Below, one piece after another: positions 43,308-56,363 of a DNA stretch of 64,000 nt (positions are counted from its first letter, which is position 1; every line of letters begins with the position of its first letter). Location of the stretch: the NCBI RefSeq assembly GCF_015645465.1, contig NZ_JADOEL010000016.1, positions 1-64,000 of the forward strand, in the 5' to 3' direction. The notes under the pieces are model-generated. The model had not been told where the DNA came from and made no database searches. It saw nothing but the letters and a program-made list of their open reading frames with translations. A program made the position numbers and the translations under genes. The DNA comes from Herminiimonas contaminans. GTDB lineage: Bacteria; Pseudomonadota; Gammaproteobacteria; Burkholderiales; Burkholderiaceae_D.

Positions 43308-43895
43308 TCATGTATGAGTAAATGCTTCCGGACTCAACATGGGTTTCAGTATGTCCATCGTGTGGAAACCATAAGAGCCGCCATTCTTACGGTTGGCATA
43401 ATCCTGCAGGAAAAATTGCAGGGTGTGGTGCACGGTAGGGAAGGCGATGTCTTCCCATGGGATATCTTCCGGCGCGAATAATTTGACTTCCAGGCTTTCA
43501 ATTCCCGCTTCGAAATTCAGGTCGAGCAGCGTGGCGCGGTAAAACATATGCACCTGATGTACATGCGGCACATTCAATAAAGAAAACAATTCATGCAGGT
43601 GGATATTTGCGCCAGCTTCCTCTGTGGTTTCGCGGATTGCAGCGTTGCTGGTGGTTTCATTGTTTTCCATGAAGCCGGCCGGGAGCGTCCAGTAACCGAG
43701 GCGTGGTTCGATCGCGCGCTTGCATAACAGTATGCGCATGTCACCGTCTTCATCCCAGACCGGGATGGAGCCTAATACCATCTTGGGGTTCTGGTAATGG
43801 ATGGTGCCGCAACTGCTGCATACATAACGTGGACGGTTGTCACCCTCGGGAATCAATAAGGTTACTGGGTGCGCGCACTCGGAACAAAATTTCAT
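43308..43895 (-). CDS. Nudix hydrolase with N-terminal zinc ribbon
   Basis: A 195-residue protein: zinc ribbon at the N terminus (CSEC and CSSC pairs, residues 4-7 and about 29-32), then a Nudix domain with box [20 protein letters not shown] followed by AGANI. This layout is shared with NADH-pyrophosphatase-like (NudC-related) and other ADP-ribose hydrolases, but the NudC-specific SQPWPFPxS motif is missing. ATG 43895 ([12 protein letters not shown]) with an AAGGA-type site nearby is preferred to the longer frame. Confidence 0.87.
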   Translation of the reverse strand: MKFCSECAHPVTLLIPEGDNRPRYVCSSCGTIHYQNPKMVLGSIPVWDEDGDMRILLCKRAIEPRLGYWTLPAGFMENNETTSNAAIRETTEEAGANIHLHELFSLLNVPHVHQVHMFYRATLLDLNFEAGIESLEVKLFAPEDIPWEDIAFPTVHHTLQFFLQDYANRKNGGSYGFHTMDILKPMLSPEAFTHT

Positions 43896-43994
43896 AAGGA
43901 TTACAAATCGTTGAAAAGCCTGGTTATCCGGATCATTGCAGACATGATTACAAGGTGAGCAGTGTATCACTGCATAAAGAAGCTGCAATTAAGA

Positions 43995-44023
43995 TTGCTT
44001 TGCTCGGCGATACCCTATATAAT
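43995..44023 (+). promoter_or_regulatory. Promoter of the initiator tRNA gene
   Basis: TTGCTT (43995-44000), 17-base spacer and perfect TATAAT (44018-44023), 14 bases before the mature tRNA 5' end. Confidence 0.8.
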
Positions 44024-44036
44024 TCATATCTTCAGA

Positions 44037-44113
<77 letters not shown>

Positions 44114-44278
44114 AAGTCTTACAAGTCTTATCAAATCCCGCCCATCATTACATCTCCTCTAAAACGGGCGTCGGATAGCAGTATCAACTGGTTCTCTAAC
44201 CGGACAATCGATTCCAAAGATGATTGTCGTTGAATATAATTTCTGCACATTGCAACTAAACAGTCGTAAATATCGTAA

Positions 44279-45238
44279 ATGAATATTGCTGAGGCGAAGA
44301 AGGTCCTCGAAACAGCGCTACTTTGCGCTCACGAGCCCCTGTCCATAAACGACATGAAGAAGCTTTTTGTCGAAACGGGCGAGACTGACGGACAGATAGG
44401 CACAGATGAAATCAAGCAAATGCTTGAAGAGTTGCGTGACGACTGGATAGATAAGGGCATCGAAGTAGTCAGTCTGTCGACTGGCTGGCGCTTCCAGAGC
44501 CGTCCGGAGATGAAGATCTATCTGGAGCGTCTGAATCCTGAAAAGCCGCCGAAGTATTCGCGTGCGACACTGGAGACGTTGGCCATCATTACCTATCGCC
44601 AGCCGGTTACGCGCGGCGATATTGAAGAAATCCGTGGTGTCACGGTCAATTCGCAAACCATCAAGATGCTGGAAGACCGTGGCTGGATAGAATCCATCGG
44701 TCATCGCGACGTACCTGGTCGCCCGGCCTTGTTTGCGACAACCAAACATTTCCTTGATGATCTCGGCCTGACTTCGCTGGATCAATTGCCGCCTCTGCAG
44801 CAAGTAGAGAAGGGCGATATGCAAGGTAGTGCCTTGCTCGAGATGCAAGGGCTGGAAGCAGAATTGCAAGAACATCTGGATCAGACCGCGATCGATTTCG
44901 CTGGTGCTGATGCCGCCAACGCTGAAGTCGCTACAGAAGTGACAGCGGAAGCCGTCGCGACCGAGGTCGTGGCTGAGGCTGATATAGATACAGCAGAGAT
45001 TGAATCAGTTGCTACTGAAACAGTCGAAGCTGAAGTAACCGATGCTGAAGAAGTCGAAACTGTCGCCGCAGAGCAGGCAGAAGGCGCTGAGGAAGCGGTA
45101 ACAGAACCAACAGAATTGAATCCTTCGGAATCCGAAGCAGTTATTCCTACCGACGCAGCAGCGCCTGACTTGACGGTCGTTGACGACCCGAGTGAGCACA
45201 ACCAAGAATTGAATAATGAATCGCCCAACGAAAAATAA
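44279..45238 (+). CDS. scpB: Segregation and condensation protein ScpB with acidic tail
   Basis: A 319-residue protein. Residues 1-185 are the ScpB winged-helix domains ([60 protein letters not shown]), the kleisin-partner subunit of the SMC complex for chromosome compaction. Residues about 205-319 form a low-complexity acidic tail with repeated A-T-E-V/A-V-A-E units, longer than standard ScpB (about 180-200 residues). The last 23 bases overlap the rluB start. Confidence 0.93.
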   Translation: MNIAEAKKVLETALLCAHEPLSINDMKKLFVETGETDGQIGTDEIKQMLEELRDDWIDKGIEVVSLSTGWRFQSRPEMKIYLERLNPEKPPKYSRATLETLAIITYRQPVTRGDIEEIRGVTVNSQTIKMLEDRGWIESIGHRDVPGRPALFATTKHFLDDLGLTSLDQLPPLQQVEKGDMQGSALLEMQGLEAELQEHLDQTAIDFAGADAANAEVATEVTAEAVATEVVAEADIDTAEIESVATETVEAEVTDAEEVETVAAEQAEGAEEAVTEPTELNPSESEAVIPTDAAAPDLTVVDDPSEHNQELNNESPNEK

Positions 45239-46826
45239 TACTTCTGATGCATCTGGTCATGATGCGTCTCCATCTGAGCATGCCGGTGAGCAGGCTCCTG
45301 CTGCGGCAGAAGGCAGTGGTACGAAACCCGTAAAACGTGGTTTGCGCGGCCCGCGTACATTGCGTCGCGCCCGTAATACGCCGCGTGAAACCAATGAGTC
45401 AACAGGCGTAAAAGCAGATGGCGTCGAAGTTGCACAAAATGCAGAGCAAGGCGCAGCGCCAGTTTCTGATGAGGCGCGTAAAGAACGTCCTGCTAATCGC
45501 CGTGGCGAGCGCCCACATGGTGCAAAAGGTGGTGCCAAGCAGCAAGGTCGCGGCAAGTCCGCTGGCGCACAACGTGGCGGCAAGCCACATGGCAAGGCAG
45601 ATAATGCCGACGACGTATTTTCCTTTGTTACTTCGGATGATTTTGACTCGCTGGCGTCGGAAGACAGTGCTGGTGGCAAACGTCGCCATGAACAAAAAAC
45701 CGTACGCCGCGATTTGACCGCGGACGACGATGCACCGAAATTGCATAAAGTACTGGCAGAAGCCGGTCTCGGTTCGCGTCGTGATATGGAAGAATTGATT
45801 ATTGCCGGTCGTGTCTCGGTCAATGGCGAGCCTGCCCATATCGGTCAGCGTATCTTGCCGACCGACCAGGTGCGTATTAATGGCAAGCTGATCCAGCGCA
45901 AAGTAAGCAAGAAACCGCCGCGCGTACTGGTGTATCACAAGCCTGCCGGTGAAATCGTCAGCATGAACGATCCGGAAGGTCGCCCATCCGTATTTGATCG
46001 TCTGCCTTCGATGAAGGCGGCAAAATGGCTGGCCGTTGGTCGTCTCGATTTCAATACCGAAGGTTTGCTGCTGTTTACTACTTCCGGTGATCTGGCGAAC
46101 CGCCTGATGCATCCACGTTACGGCATCGATCGTGAATACGCAGTGCGTACGCTGGGTGAGCTGGAAGAAGGCATGCGTCAGAAATTGCTGGCTGGCGTTG
46201 AGCTGGAAGATGGCATGGCGCAATTCTCCAAAATCGCTGATGGCGGTGGTGAAGGCGTCAATAAATGGTACCGCGTGACCATCGGTGAAGGCCGTAACCG
46301 CGAAGTGCGTCGTATGTTTGAAGCGATCGGCCTGACCGTATCGCGTCTGATCCGCACTCGCTATGGTTTGCTGACCTTGCCGAAAAACCTCAAGCGCGGT
46401 CGCTGGGAAGAAATGGAAGAGCACGCAGTGCGCGGTTTGCTCGCACTCAGTGGTCTCGACAAGAATGCAGGTGAAGCAGGCTCATCCAATAAAGGGCGCT
46501 CCGGCAATAGCGGTGAGCGCGTAAACGGTAACCGTGCGCCGCGCAACGAAGCCGGACTCGGTCAGTCACGTGGCCCAGGTCAGTGGCAGGGTGCCGGACA
46601 GAACGCAGGGCAGGGCCGTACACAAGGACAAAATCCAGGCAAGCCTAACCGCCAGGGGCAGCAACGTAGCCGCCAGCCAGATCCATTACAAACATCGTTG
46701 GGTTTTCCAGGCATGGGCCAGCCGCGTCGTGGCAACGGACCGCATCGTGGTCCGGGCGGTGGTAACGGTCCCGGCCGTGGTGGCAATGGCCCACAAGGCG
46801 GCCAGCGTCGTCGCTCCAAAGTGTAA
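45216..46826 (+). CDS. rluB: 23S rRNA pseudouridine synthase RluB with long low-complexity extensions
   Basis: A 536-residue protein. Residues 1-170 are basic, Gly/Lys/Arg-rich and disordered; about 176-230 is an S4 RNA-binding domain ([20 protein letters not shown]); then the RsuA-type catalytic domain with Asp278 in [17 protein letters not shown] and [16 protein letters not shown]. Residues about 430-536 are rich in Gly, Asn, Gln and Arg. It makes pseudouridine 2605 (E. coli numbering) in 23S rRNA. It overlaps scpB, the common scpB-rluB pair. Confidence 0.93.
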   Translation: MNRPTKNNTSDASGHDASPSEHAGEQAPAAAEGSGTKPVKRGLRGPRTLRRARNTPRETNESTGVKADGVEVAQNAEQGAAPVSDEARKERPANRRGERPHGAKGGAKQQGRGKSAGAQRGGKPHGKADNADDVFSFVTSDDFDSLASEDSAGGKRRHEQKTVRRDLTADDDAPKLHKVLAEAGLGSRRDMEELIIAGRVSVNGEPAHIGQRILPTDQVRINGKLIQRKVSKKPPRVLVYHKPAGEIVSMNDPEGRPSVFDRLPSMKAAKWLAVGRLDFNTEGLLLFTTSGDLANRLMHPRYGIDREYAVRTLGELEEGMRQKLLAGVELEDGMAQFSKIADGGGEGVNKWYRVTIGEGRNREVRRMFEAIGLTVSRLIRTRYGLLTLPKNLKRGRWEEMEEHAVRGLLALSGLDKNAGEAGSSNKGRSGNSGERVNGNRAPRNEAGLGQSRGPGQWQGAGQNAGQGRTQGQNPGKPNRQGQQRSRQPDPLQTSLGFPGMGQPRRGNGPHRGPGGGNGPGRGGNGPQGGQRRRSKV

Positions 46827-46930
46827 TTAATTTACTTTTTGTCTCGTTCCATGGCACGTCGTTTGACGAGCCGGATTTAAAAAAGACTGATTTGTTAGCT
46901 GTCCGATGGGGCGCCGCGGGGATTCCAACA

Positions 46931-46959
46931 TTGCGGTGCACCAGCTAATCGACTATAAT
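46931..46959 (+). promoter_or_regulatory. Promoter of the rimP-nusA-infB operon leader
   Basis: TTGCGG (46931-46936), 17-base spacer, TATAAT (46954-46959), 170 bases before the rimP start. Confidence 0.7.
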
Positions 46960-46982
46960 TCGGCAGTTAACGAAGGTCGCCA

Positions 46983-47060
46983 GCCAAAAAATTATGTTTT
47001 TGGCATTGAATTCGGTGGTCAGAATGATAAAAAAGATGGGCAGATGCCCATTTTTTTTTT
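46983..47060 (+). terminator. Leader hairpins and terminator ahead of rimP (candidate attenuator or small RNA end)
   Basis: A first hairpin GCCAAAAA/TTTTTGGC (46983-46990 and 46997-47004) is followed by ATGGGCA-GA-TGCCCAT (47036-47051) and ten T (47051-47060). A transcript from the promoter at 46954 would be about 95 bases if ended here. It lies 68 bases before rimP. Confidence 0.7.
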
Positions 47061-47128
47061 GTTAAACAGTTTGCATTGTTGTATTCAATTTCGACCTGGT
47101 CGTGATTGACGTTATTCGGAGAATTCTT

Positions 47129-49170
<2,042 letters not shown>

Positions 49171-49220
49171 TCCCCGAAGCTTGAATTTCATCTAACGCGT
49201 TACATAGAAAAGAGGACTGA

Positions 49221-52037
49221 ATGGCGAGTAACAATGTAGCCCAATTTGCCACCGAGCTGAAGATGCCAGCAGACGTATTGCTCACGCAACTGCGGGATGC
49301 TGGCGTCGAGAAAAGCTCAACGTCCGACGAATTATCCAAGGCCGACAAGGACAAGCTCCTTGACCACCTGCGCCGCGCGCATGGTGTTGCACCAGACGGT
49401 GAGAAGAAAAAAATCACACTGACCCGTAAAGAAACGACTGAAATCAAGCAAGCGGATGCCACCGGCAAATCGCGCACGATCCAGGTCGAAGTGCGTAAAA
49501 AACGGACTTTCGTAAAACGTGACGAATCCACGCCTGAAGAAGCACCAGTTAAAGCCGCTGCACCTGTCATCGATGAAGCTGAAGTTGAACGTCGTGCTGA
49601 AGAAGCGCGTCGCCAGGCGGAGCTGATTGCGCGTCAGGAAGCAGACCTGCGCGAAAAACAAGAGCGCCTGGCCAAGCTGGAAGCGGAAAAAGAAGCCCAG
49701 GCGCAAGCGTTGAAACAAGCTGAACAAGCTGAAGCAGAAGCACGCAAGGCAGACGCAGCCAAACCACCGGTAGAAGCGAAAGCGGACGAATCGGCACAGG
49801 AAGAGAAAAAACGCGTCGCGGCTGAAGAGAGCAAAAAGAAAGCAGCACAGGCAGCAAAAGATGCAGCCAAGGAAGCGAACGAAAAAGCCGTAGCGACCGA
49901 AGCTGCGCGTAAAGCAGTGGCCGATGAAGTAGCGCAGATCAAAGCCATGATGAATGCGCCACGTCGCGCCATCAAAGCGCCTGAGCCTTCAGCACCGGCC
50001 GCAGCGAAACCTGCTGAAGGTACTTTGCACAAACCTGCTGATAAAAAAGCCGGTGAGAAAAAAGACGAGAAAAAACCAGCGGTAGCGGCAGACAAGAAGT
50101 CGATCAAATCGGCGAATGTCTCGTCCACCTGGCAAGATGACGCGAAAAAACGCGGTGCTGGTATCAAAACCCGTGGCAATACAGCGGGTGGCCGTGATGG
50201 CTGGCGTGCAGGCCCTAAAGGTCGCCGTCCTTCGCATCACGAAGAGCGCGAAAGCAATTTCCAGGCTCCAACCGAAGCGATCGTAAAAGACGTGCACGTA
50301 CCGGAAACGATTACCGTTGCCGAACTCGCGCACAAAATGTCGGTCAAGGCATCCGAAGTCATCAAGCATTTGATGAAACTCGGTCAGATGTGCACCATCA
50401 ACCAGGTTCTCGATCAGGAAACAGCAATGATTCTGGTCGAAGAAATGGGCCACACCGCGCACGCTGCCAAGCTGGATGATCCGGAAGCATTGCTGGAACA
50501 AGGCGCTGAACAGGTGAATGCCGAAGCCTTGCCACGCGCCCCGGTTGTGACCGTTATGGGTCACGTCGATCACGGTAAAACATCGTTGCTGGACTACATC
50601 CGTCGTGCTAAGGTTGCATCCGGCGAAGCGGGCGGCATTACCCAGCACATCGGTGCATACCACGTGGAAACACCGCGCGGCATGATTACCTTCCTCGATA
50701 CACCGGGCCATGAAGCATTTACGGCAATGCGTGCACGCGGTGCGAAAGCAACCGATATCGTGATTCTGGTGGTAGCAGCTGACGACGGCGTGATGCCGCA
50801 AACCAAGGAAGCGATTGCGCATGCGAAAGCAGCGGGCGTGCCTTTGGTGGTTGCTATCAACAAAATTGATAAACCGGCTGCCAATGCAGATCGCGTTACT
50901 CAAGAACTGATCGCAGAACAAGTTGTGCCGGAAGAATACGGTGGCGATTCGCCTTTCGTTCCTGTCTCGGCAAAAACCGGCCAGGGCATAGATGCCTTGC
51001 TCGAACAAGTATTGCTGCAAGCTGAAGTGCTGGAATTGACAGCACCAGTAGACGCACCTGCACGTGGTCTGGTGGTTGAAGCCAAACTCGATAAAGGTCG
51101 TGGTCCGGTCGCTACTATCCTGGTGCAGTCCGGTACCTTGAAGCGTGGCGATGTCGTGCTGGCAGGTTCGGCCTACGGTCGCGTGCGTGCGATGCTGGAT
51201 GAAAACGGCAAGAGCATTACCGAAGCAGGTCCTTCGATTCCTGTAGAGATCCAGGGTCTGACCGAAGTACCGAACGCCGGTGAAGAAGTCATGGTTATGG
51301 CTGACGAACGCAAAGCGCGTGAAATCGGTCTGTTCCGTCAAGGTAAATTCCGCGACGTGAAACTGGCGAAACAGCAGGCAGCGAAACTGGAAAACATGTT
51401 CGAGAACATGGGCGAAGGCGAAGTCAAAAACCTGCCTATGATTATCAAAACCGACGTACAAGGTTCGCAGGAAGCACTGGTTGGTTCCTTGCAGAAACTG
51501 TCGACCAGCGAAGTGCGTGTGCAGGTTGTGCATGCAGCGGTGGGTGGTATTTCCGAATCCGACGTCAACCTCGCGGTTGCCTCGAAAGCGGTCATCATCG
51601 GCTTTAATACCCGTGCAGATGCACAGGCACGCAAACTGGCAGAGGCCAACGGCGTTGACATTCGTTACTACAACATCATTTACGATGCCGTAGACGAAAT
51701 CAAAGCGGCGATGTCGGGCATGCTGGCACCAGAGAAGCGCGAACAGTCCCTGGGTCTGGTCGAGATTCGTCAGGTTATCCTGGTCAGCAAAGTCGGCGCG
51801 ATTGCCGGTTGCTACGTACTCGAAGGCCTGGTGCGACGCGGTTCGTCGGTACGCTTGCTGCGCGACAACGTTGTGGTCTGGACAGGCGAACTGGATTCGT
51901 TGAAACGCTTCAAGGACGATGCAAAAGAAGTCAAAGCTGGCTTCGAATGTGGTCTGACCCTGAAAAACTTCAACGACATCAAAGAAGGCGATCAACTCGA
52001 AGTCTTCGAAGTCCAGGAAATCGCGCGTACACTGTAA
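49221..52037 (+). CDS. infB: Translation initiation factor IF-2
   Basis: A 938-residue GTPase that positions initiator tRNA. N-terminal IF2N domain ([20 protein letters not shown]), a long charged coiled-coil region of Glu, Lys and Ala (about 110-300), a second IF2N domain ([20 protein letters not shown]), then the G domain with [15 protein letters not shown] and NKID, and domains II-IV. ATG at 49221 has an AGAGGA site. Internal start codons for shorter IF-2 forms are known elsewhere but were not evaluated. Confidence 0.97.
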   Translation: MASNNVAQFATELKMPADVLLTQLRDAGVEKSSTSDELSKADKDKLLDHLRRAHGVAPDGEKKKITLTRKETTEIKQADATGKSRTIQVEVRKKRTFVKRDESTPEEAPVKAAAPVIDEAEVERRAEEARRQAELIARQEADLREKQERLAKLEAEKEAQAQALKQAEQAEAEARKADAAKPPVEAKADESAQEEKKRVAAEESKKKAAQAAKDAAKEANEKAVATEAARKAVADEVAQIKAMMNAPRRAIKAPEPSAPAAAKPAEGTLHKPADKKAGEKKDEKKPAVAADKKSIKSANVSSTWQDDAKKRGAGIKTRGNTAGGRDGWRAGPKGRRPSHHEERESNFQAPTEAIVKDVHVPETITVAELAHKMSVKASEVIKHLMKLGQMCTINQVLDQETAMILVEEMGHTAHAAKLDDPEALLEQGAEQVNAEALPRAPVVTVMGHVDHGKTSLLDYIRRAKVASGEAGGITQHIGAYHVETPRGMITFLDTPGHEAFTAMRARGAKATDIVILVVAADDGVMPQTKEAIAHAKAAGVPLVVAINKIDKPAANADRVTQELIAEQVVPEEYGGDSPFVPVSAKTGQGIDALLEQVLLQAEVLELTAPVDAPARGLVVEAKLDKGRGPVATILVQSGTLKRGDVVLAGSAYGRVRAMLDENGKSITEAGPSIPVEIQGLTEVPNAGEEVMVMADERKAREIGLFRQGKFRDVKLAKQQAAKLENMFENMGEGEVKNLPMIIKTDVQGSQEALVGSLQKLSTSEVRVQVVHAAVGGISESDVNLAVASKAVIIGFNTRADAQARKLAEANGVDIRYYNIIYDAVDEIKAAMSGMLAPEKREQSLGLVEIRQVILVSKVGAIAGCYVLEGLVRRGSSVRLLRDNVVVWTGELDSLKRFKDDAKEVKAGFECGLTLKNFNDIKEGDQLEVFEVQEIARTL

Positions 52038-52081
52038 AGTACCTGCCGGGAGGGGATATTTCCCTTCCATGTATCACTTGA

Positions 52082-52125
52082 TCGCATCGGCTGGCTTTGT
52101 TGCTAGCCGATGCGAAATTATTTTT
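52082..52125 (+). terminator. Hairpin between infB and rbfA
   Basis: Arms TCGCATCGGCT (52082-52092) and AGCCGATGCGA (52105-52115) followed by AATTATTTTT. Partial terminator within the operon; rbfA follows 30 bases later. Confidence 0.65.
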
Positions 52126-52154
52126 GCAGCACCGTTTTATCGTTAGAATAGTTT

Positions 52155-52541
52155 ATGGCCAAACACAGTAAATCCATCCCCGGACGCGGCTTGCGCGTCG
52201 CAGACCAGATCCAGCGCGATCTGTCTGAAATCATCGCGTTCGAGTTGAAAGACCCGCGCGTAGGGATGGTCACGATTACCGAAGTCCAGGTCACACCGGA
52301 TTACGCCCATGCAAAAGTGTTCTTCACCATGCTGAGCGACAAGAAGGATGACATCAAGAACACGGTGTCGGGTTTGACTGCCGCCTCCGGTTTCATCCGT
52401 GGCCAGCTCGGTCGTCGCCTGACCATACATACTTTGCCGGAACTGCATTTCGTGCACGATACCTCGACTTCACGCGGGATAGAAATGTCCAAGCTGATCG
52501 ATGAAGCCAATGCCAGCCGTGCCAAGGATGCGGAAGACTGA
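52155..52541 (+). CDS. rbfA: 30S ribosome-binding factor RbfA
   Basis: A 128-residue KH-fold protein for late 30S assembly and cold adaptation: [40 protein letters not shown] followed by AKVFFTML, and [20 protein letters not shown]. Standard length and position between infB and truB. Confidence 0.96.
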   Translation: MAKHSKSIPGRGLRVADQIQRDLSEIIAFELKDPRVGMVTITEVQVTPDYAHAKVFFTMLSDKKDDIKNTVSGLTAASGFIRGQLGRRLTIHTLPELHFVHDTSTSRGIEMSKLIDEANASRAKDAED

Positions 52542-52665
52542 TCTTCTGCTCCTGACTGTCCGTGTACATGCATAGGGCAGTCTCTCTTTTCATATTCTGT
52601 GGTCCGTTCCGGCGCGATGCCTGTAGCGGCCCTGACTTAGCTAAACGCATACCTGCTGATCCATC

Positions 52666-53610
52666 ATGGCGACAAATCACATCAAGAAAAAGCGTGTGCC
52701 GGTTCACGGCGTACTGCTGCTCGATAAACAAGTTGGTGTCTCCAGCAATGATGCATTGATCAAGGCGAAGTGGCTGTTGAGCGCGCTGAAAGCAGGGCAT
52801 ACCGGTACGCTGGATCCGTTTGCAACTGGACTGTTGCCTTTGTGTTTTGGCGAGGCCACCAAGTTTGCGCAAGACTTGCTGGATGCCGACAAGACTTACG
52901 AAACCGTAGTCCATCTCGGCATCACCACCAATACCGGTGACACTGAAGGTGAAGTACTCGAAACCAAACCGGTTGATATCACGCGTGAACAAATTGACGC
53001 GGTGCTGGCGCAATTCCGTGGCGACATCATGCAAGTGCCGCCTATGTACTCTGCGCTCAAACGCGACGGCAAGCCTTTGTACGAATATGCGCGCGCCGGG
53101 ATTACGCTGGAACGTGAAGCGCGTCCGGTGACCATTCATTTACTGGAATTCGTAACTTACCAGGCACCTTTCCTGACCTTGCGCGTGCAGTGCAGCAAGG
53201 GTACTTACATCCGTGCATTGGGCGAAGACATAGGTGCAGCTTTGGGTTGTGGCGCGCACCTGAATGCCTTGCGGCGGATACAGGTAGGCGATCTATTTAT
53301 CGATAGAGCAATAACGATAGAACAACTGATCGCAACCGAAGAGGGCGCGCGTAGCGCATTGCTGGCTCCGGTTGATGCCTTGCTGACATCTTTCCCTGCG
53401 CTGTATCTGTCGGAAGAACTGGCGCGCCGTTTCCTGCATGGCCAGCGCCTGGCGCTGGGTAAGGAAAATGTTGTTATCCCGGCGCAGGAGGGACGGGTAC
53501 GTGTCTATCGTGACGCGGATAAGGCCTTGCTCGGCACCGGCCTGTTGCAGGAATACAGCATATTGGCACCTGAAAGATTGATCTCTACCAATCAAAACGT
53601 CCCGGCCTGA
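52666..53610 (+). CDS. truB: tRNA pseudouridine-55 synthase
   Basis: A 314-residue enzyme that modifies U55 in the T loop of tRNAs. Catalytic Asp50 in AGHTGTLDPFATGLLPLCFG; also DADKTYETVVHLGITTNTGD, DGKPLYEYAR and CSKGTYIRALGEDIG. Follows rbfA after 124 bases. Confidence 0.96.
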   Translation: MATNHIKKKRVPVHGVLLLDKQVGVSSNDALIKAKWLLSALKAGHTGTLDPFATGLLPLCFGEATKFAQDLLDADKTYETVVHLGITTNTGDTEGEVLETKPVDITREQIDAVLAQFRGDIMQVPPMYSALKRDGKPLYEYARAGITLEREARPVTIHLLEFVTYQAPFLTLRVQCSKGTYIRALGEDIGAALGCGAHLNALRRIQVGDLFIDRAITIEQLIATEEGARSALLAPVDALLTSFPALYLSEELARRFLHGQRLALGKENVVIPAQEGRVRVYRDADKALLGTGLLQEYSILAPERLISTNQNVPA

Positions 53611-53741
53611 CGCGGATTTTCAGCCGATTCCGGGCGATCTGTTTCTATTTTCTTAACGTGGCAGCGTCATCAATCTGTCACATAAAACGCAGCAAGCCAT
53701 TGAAATATCAAGGGTTTCCCGGAATCGAACGGGGCTTGCTG

Positions 53742-53750
53742 TGCTATAAT
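53742..53750 (+). promoter_or_regulatory. Extended -10 promoter of typA
   Basis: TGCTATAAT, a perfect extended -10 element, 46 bases before the ATG; no clear -35 is needed for such promoters and none is seen. Confidence 0.6.
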
Positions 53751-53795
53751 CTGCGGCTTTCCAAATTCAGCACCACCCAACCGTAAAAAACGACT

Positions 53796-55634
53796 ATGTC
53801 AAACTCAAAACGCGCTATTCGTAACATTGCCATCATCGCTCACGTTGATCACGGCAAAACCACGCTTGTTGACCAATTATTGCGTCAGTCAGGCACTTTC
53901 CGTGACAACCAGCAGGTTGATGCACGCGTGATGGACTCGAACGACATCGAAAAAGAACGTGGTATCACGATTCTGTCGAAGAACTGCGCGGTTGAGTACA
54001 AAGGCACACACATCAACATCGTTGATACCCCAGGCCACGCCGACTTCGGTGGTGAAGTGGAACGTGTACTGTCGATGGTAGACAGCGTATTGCTGCTGGT
54101 GGATGCGCAAGAAGGCCCGATGCCACAAACGCGTTTCGTTACGCGTAAAGCACTGGCACTCGGCCTGAAACCTATCGTTGTGTTGAACAAAATTGACCGT
54201 CCGGGCGCACGCGCTGAATGGGCGATCAACGCAACCTTCGAATTGTTTGACAAACTGGGCGCAACCGAAGAACAACTCGATTTCCCTATCGTTTATGCAT
54301 CCGGCCTGAACGGCTATGCTGGCCTGACCCCGGACGTACGCGGTGGCGACATGGAACCATTGTTCGACGCGATCCTGGAACACGTTCCAGCGCGTGAAGA
54401 TGATCCTGATGCACCTCTGCAACTGCAAATCACCTCGCTCGAATACTCGTCCTACGTCGGTAAAATCGGCGTTGGCCGTATCCTGGCTGGCCGTATCAAA
54501 GGCGGTCAAGACGTAGTCTGGATGAATGGTCCTGAAGACAAACCAACCAAAGCACGTATCAACCAGGTTCTGACTTTCAAAGGTCTGGATCGCGTACTGG
54601 TAGACGAAGCACTGGCAGGCGACATCGTCCTGATCAACGGTATCGAAGAAATCGGCATCGGTTCCACCATCTCGTCGCAAGACAACCCGGTTGGCTTGCC
54701 TATGTTGAAGGTCGACGAACCAACCCTGACCATGAACTTCATGGTTAACAGCTCGCCATTGGCTGGTCGCGAAGGTAAATTCGTGACCACACGTCAAATC
54801 CGCGATCGCCTGGAAAAAGAATTGAAAGCCAACATGGCGCTGCGCGTCGTGCAATCGGAAAACGATGATTCGACCTACGAAGTGTCGGGTCGCGGCGAAT
54901 TGCATCTGACCATCCTGATCGAAAACATGCGTCGCGAAGGCTTCGAGCTGGCAGTATCGCGTCCACGCGTAGTGTTCAAAATGGTAGACGGCGTACGTCA
55001 CGAGCCATATGAAAATCTGACCGTTGACGTCGAAGAAACCCATCAAGGTGGTGTGATGGAAGAACTCGGTCGTCGTCGTGGTGACCTGCAAAACATGGAA
55101 CCGGACGGCAAAGGTCGTGTACGTCTGGAATACCATATTCCTGCACGCGGCCTGATCGGCTTCCAGGGCGAATTCATGACATTGACACGCGGTACCGGCT
55201 TGATGAGCCACGTGTTTGATGACTACGCACCAGTTGACGCTTCCAAAGGCGACCTGGGTGGCCGTCGCAACGGTGTGCTGATCTCGCAGGATGACGGCGC
55301 AGCAGTTGCATACGCAATCTGGAAACTGCAAGATCGCGGCCGTATGTTTGTGAACCACAACGATCCGGTCTACGAAGGCATGATCATCGGTATCCACTCG
55401 CGTGATAACGATCTGGTCGTCAATCCGATCAAAGGTAAGCAACTGACCAACGTTCGTTCGTCCGGTACAGATGAAGCGGTACGCCTGGTACCACCTATCG
55501 AAATGTCGCTCGAATACGCTGTTGAATTCATCGACGACGACGAATTGGTTGAAGTCACACCGAAGAGCATTCGTCTGCGCAAACGCTTCCTGAAAGAGCA
55601 CGAGCGTAAAAAAGCAGGCCGTGACGCTGCGTAA
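53796..55634 (+). CDS. typA: Ribosome-associated GTPase TypA/BipA
   Basis: A 612-residue translational GTPase: P-loop AHVDHGKTT (about residues 15-23), switch region [41 protein letters not shown], followed by domains II, III, V and the BipA-specific C-terminal domain. It takes part in ribosome assembly and low-temperature or stress growth. Confidence 0.97.
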   Translation: MSNSKRAIRNIAIIAHVDHGKTTLVDQLLRQSGTFRDNQQVDARVMDSNDIEKERGITILSKNCAVEYKGTHINIVDTPGHADFGGEVERVLSMVDSVLLLVDAQEGPMPQTRFVTRKALALGLKPIVVLNKIDRPGARAEWAINATFELFDKLGATEEQLDFPIVYASGLNGYAGLTPDVRGGDMEPLFDAILEHVPAREDDPDAPLQLQITSLEYSSYVGKIGVGRILAGRIKGGQDVVWMNGPEDKPTKARINQVLTFKGLDRVLVDEALAGDIVLINGIEEIGIGSTISSQDNPVGLPMLKVDEPTLTMNFMVNSSPLAGREGKFVTTRQIRDRLEKELKANMALRVVQSENDDSTYEVSGRGELHLTILIENMRREGFELAVSRPRVVFKMVDGVRHEPYENLTVDVEETHQGGVMEELGRRRGDLQNMEPDGKGRVRLEYHIPARGLIGFQGEFMTLTRGTGLMSHVFDDYAPVDASKGDLGGRRNGVLISQDDGAAVAYAIWKLQDRGRMFVNHNDPVYEGMIIGIHSRDNDLVVNPIKGKQLTNVRSSGTDEAVRLVPPIEMSLEYAVEFIDDDELVEVTPKSIRLRKRFLKEHERKKAGRDAA

Positions 55635-55672
55635 TAACTGAGTACGCGTTTCGTCACCGAAGCGCTGCCCAG

Positions 55673-55710
55673 AAAAGCCCGCTGATTCCCTGGATCAGCG
55701 GGCTTTTTTT
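55673..55710 (+). terminator. Terminator after typA
   Basis: Arms AAAAGCCCGCTGAT (55673-55686) and ATCAGCGGGCTTTT (55694-55707), seven-base loop and T-run. Confidence 0.92.
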
Positions 55711-55800
55711 CGCCTGTCATTCGCAAGGCGGATGAGGGGGTTGTTGTATGGATTCCATAAATTACGAGGATGCTTGCAACAACTTCGATCGTTCAAATAT

Positions 55801-55820
55801 AATTGAGAATAATTCCCATT
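55801..55820. promoter_or_regulatory. Fur-box-like site upstream of the ECF sigma gene
   Basis: AATTGAGAATAATTCCCATT closely resembles the Fur consensus (GATAATGATAATCATTATC), with TGAGAATAATTC the typical core. It lies 33 bases before the sigma factor ATG, as expected for iron repression of a FecI-type gene. Confidence 0.75.
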
Positions 55821-55852
55821 TATATTTGGAGTGCTTCGCAGCAGCTCACCGC

Positions 55853-56359
55853 ATGTCAACAGCCGATAACCCTGTGCCGACTATTGAAGTCCTCTACAGC
55901 GATCATCACGGATGGCTGCAGGGTTGGTTGCGTCGCAAGCTGGGTGACTCCTTTGCTGCGGCTGATTTGGCGCAGGATACTTTCGTCAGTGTGATTACGA
56001 CCGGCACCGCTGCTGACATCCGTGAACCACGTCCTTTCCTGACTACTATCGCGCGTCGCCTGATGGCACATCGCCATCGTCGCCAGTTGCTGGAAGAAAG
56101 CTATCTGCAGGCGCTGGCTGCAATGCCGGAAGAGTTGCAGCCTTCACCAGAAACACAGTTGCTGGCGCTGGAGGCAGTCAAGCAGATAGACGACGCGCTT
56201 GATGGTCTGGCAGCCAAGGTCAGGGAAGCCTTCCTGCTGGCGCATCTGGAAGAGCTGAGCTACGCGCAGATCGCGGAACGTCTGAAAGTTTCTGCCAGCT
56301 CGGTTAAACAATATCTGTCGCTGGCCAATCGCCAGTGCCTGTTTGCGATTGCGGCCTGA
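55853..56359 (+). CDS. FecI-type ECF RNA polymerase sigma factor
   Basis: A 168-residue extracytoplasmic-function sigma factor. Region 2 at the start (VLYSDHHGWLQGWLRRKLGD followed by SFAAADLAQDTFVSVIT) and region 4 at the end (LSYAQIAERLKVSASSVKQY). ATG at 55853 (MSTADNPVPTIEVL) is chosen since an earlier in-frame ATG at 55748 would put the Fur-like site inside the gene. It should be released when the receptor downstream binds its ligand, then transcribe the receptor gene. Stop is 4 bases before the anti-sigma gene. Confidence 0.88.
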   Translation: MSTADNPVPTIEVLYSDHHGWLQGWLRRKLGDSFAAADLAQDTFVSVITTGTAADIREPRPFLTTIARRLMAHRHRRQLLEESYLQALAAMPEELQPSPETQLLALEAVKQIDDALDGLAAKVREAFLLAHLEELSYAQIAERLKVSASSVKQYLSLANRQCLFAIAA

Positions 56360-56363
56360 CCCC

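Noticed and set aside
49989-52070. 693-codon open frame opposite infB
   Set aside because: It is the antisense of infB; composition and Cys/His/Phe-rich content reflect the codon bias of the real gene.
53889-55601. 570-codon open frame opposite typA
   Set aside because: Antisense shadow of a highly conserved GTPase gene; no ribosome binding site or family likeness.
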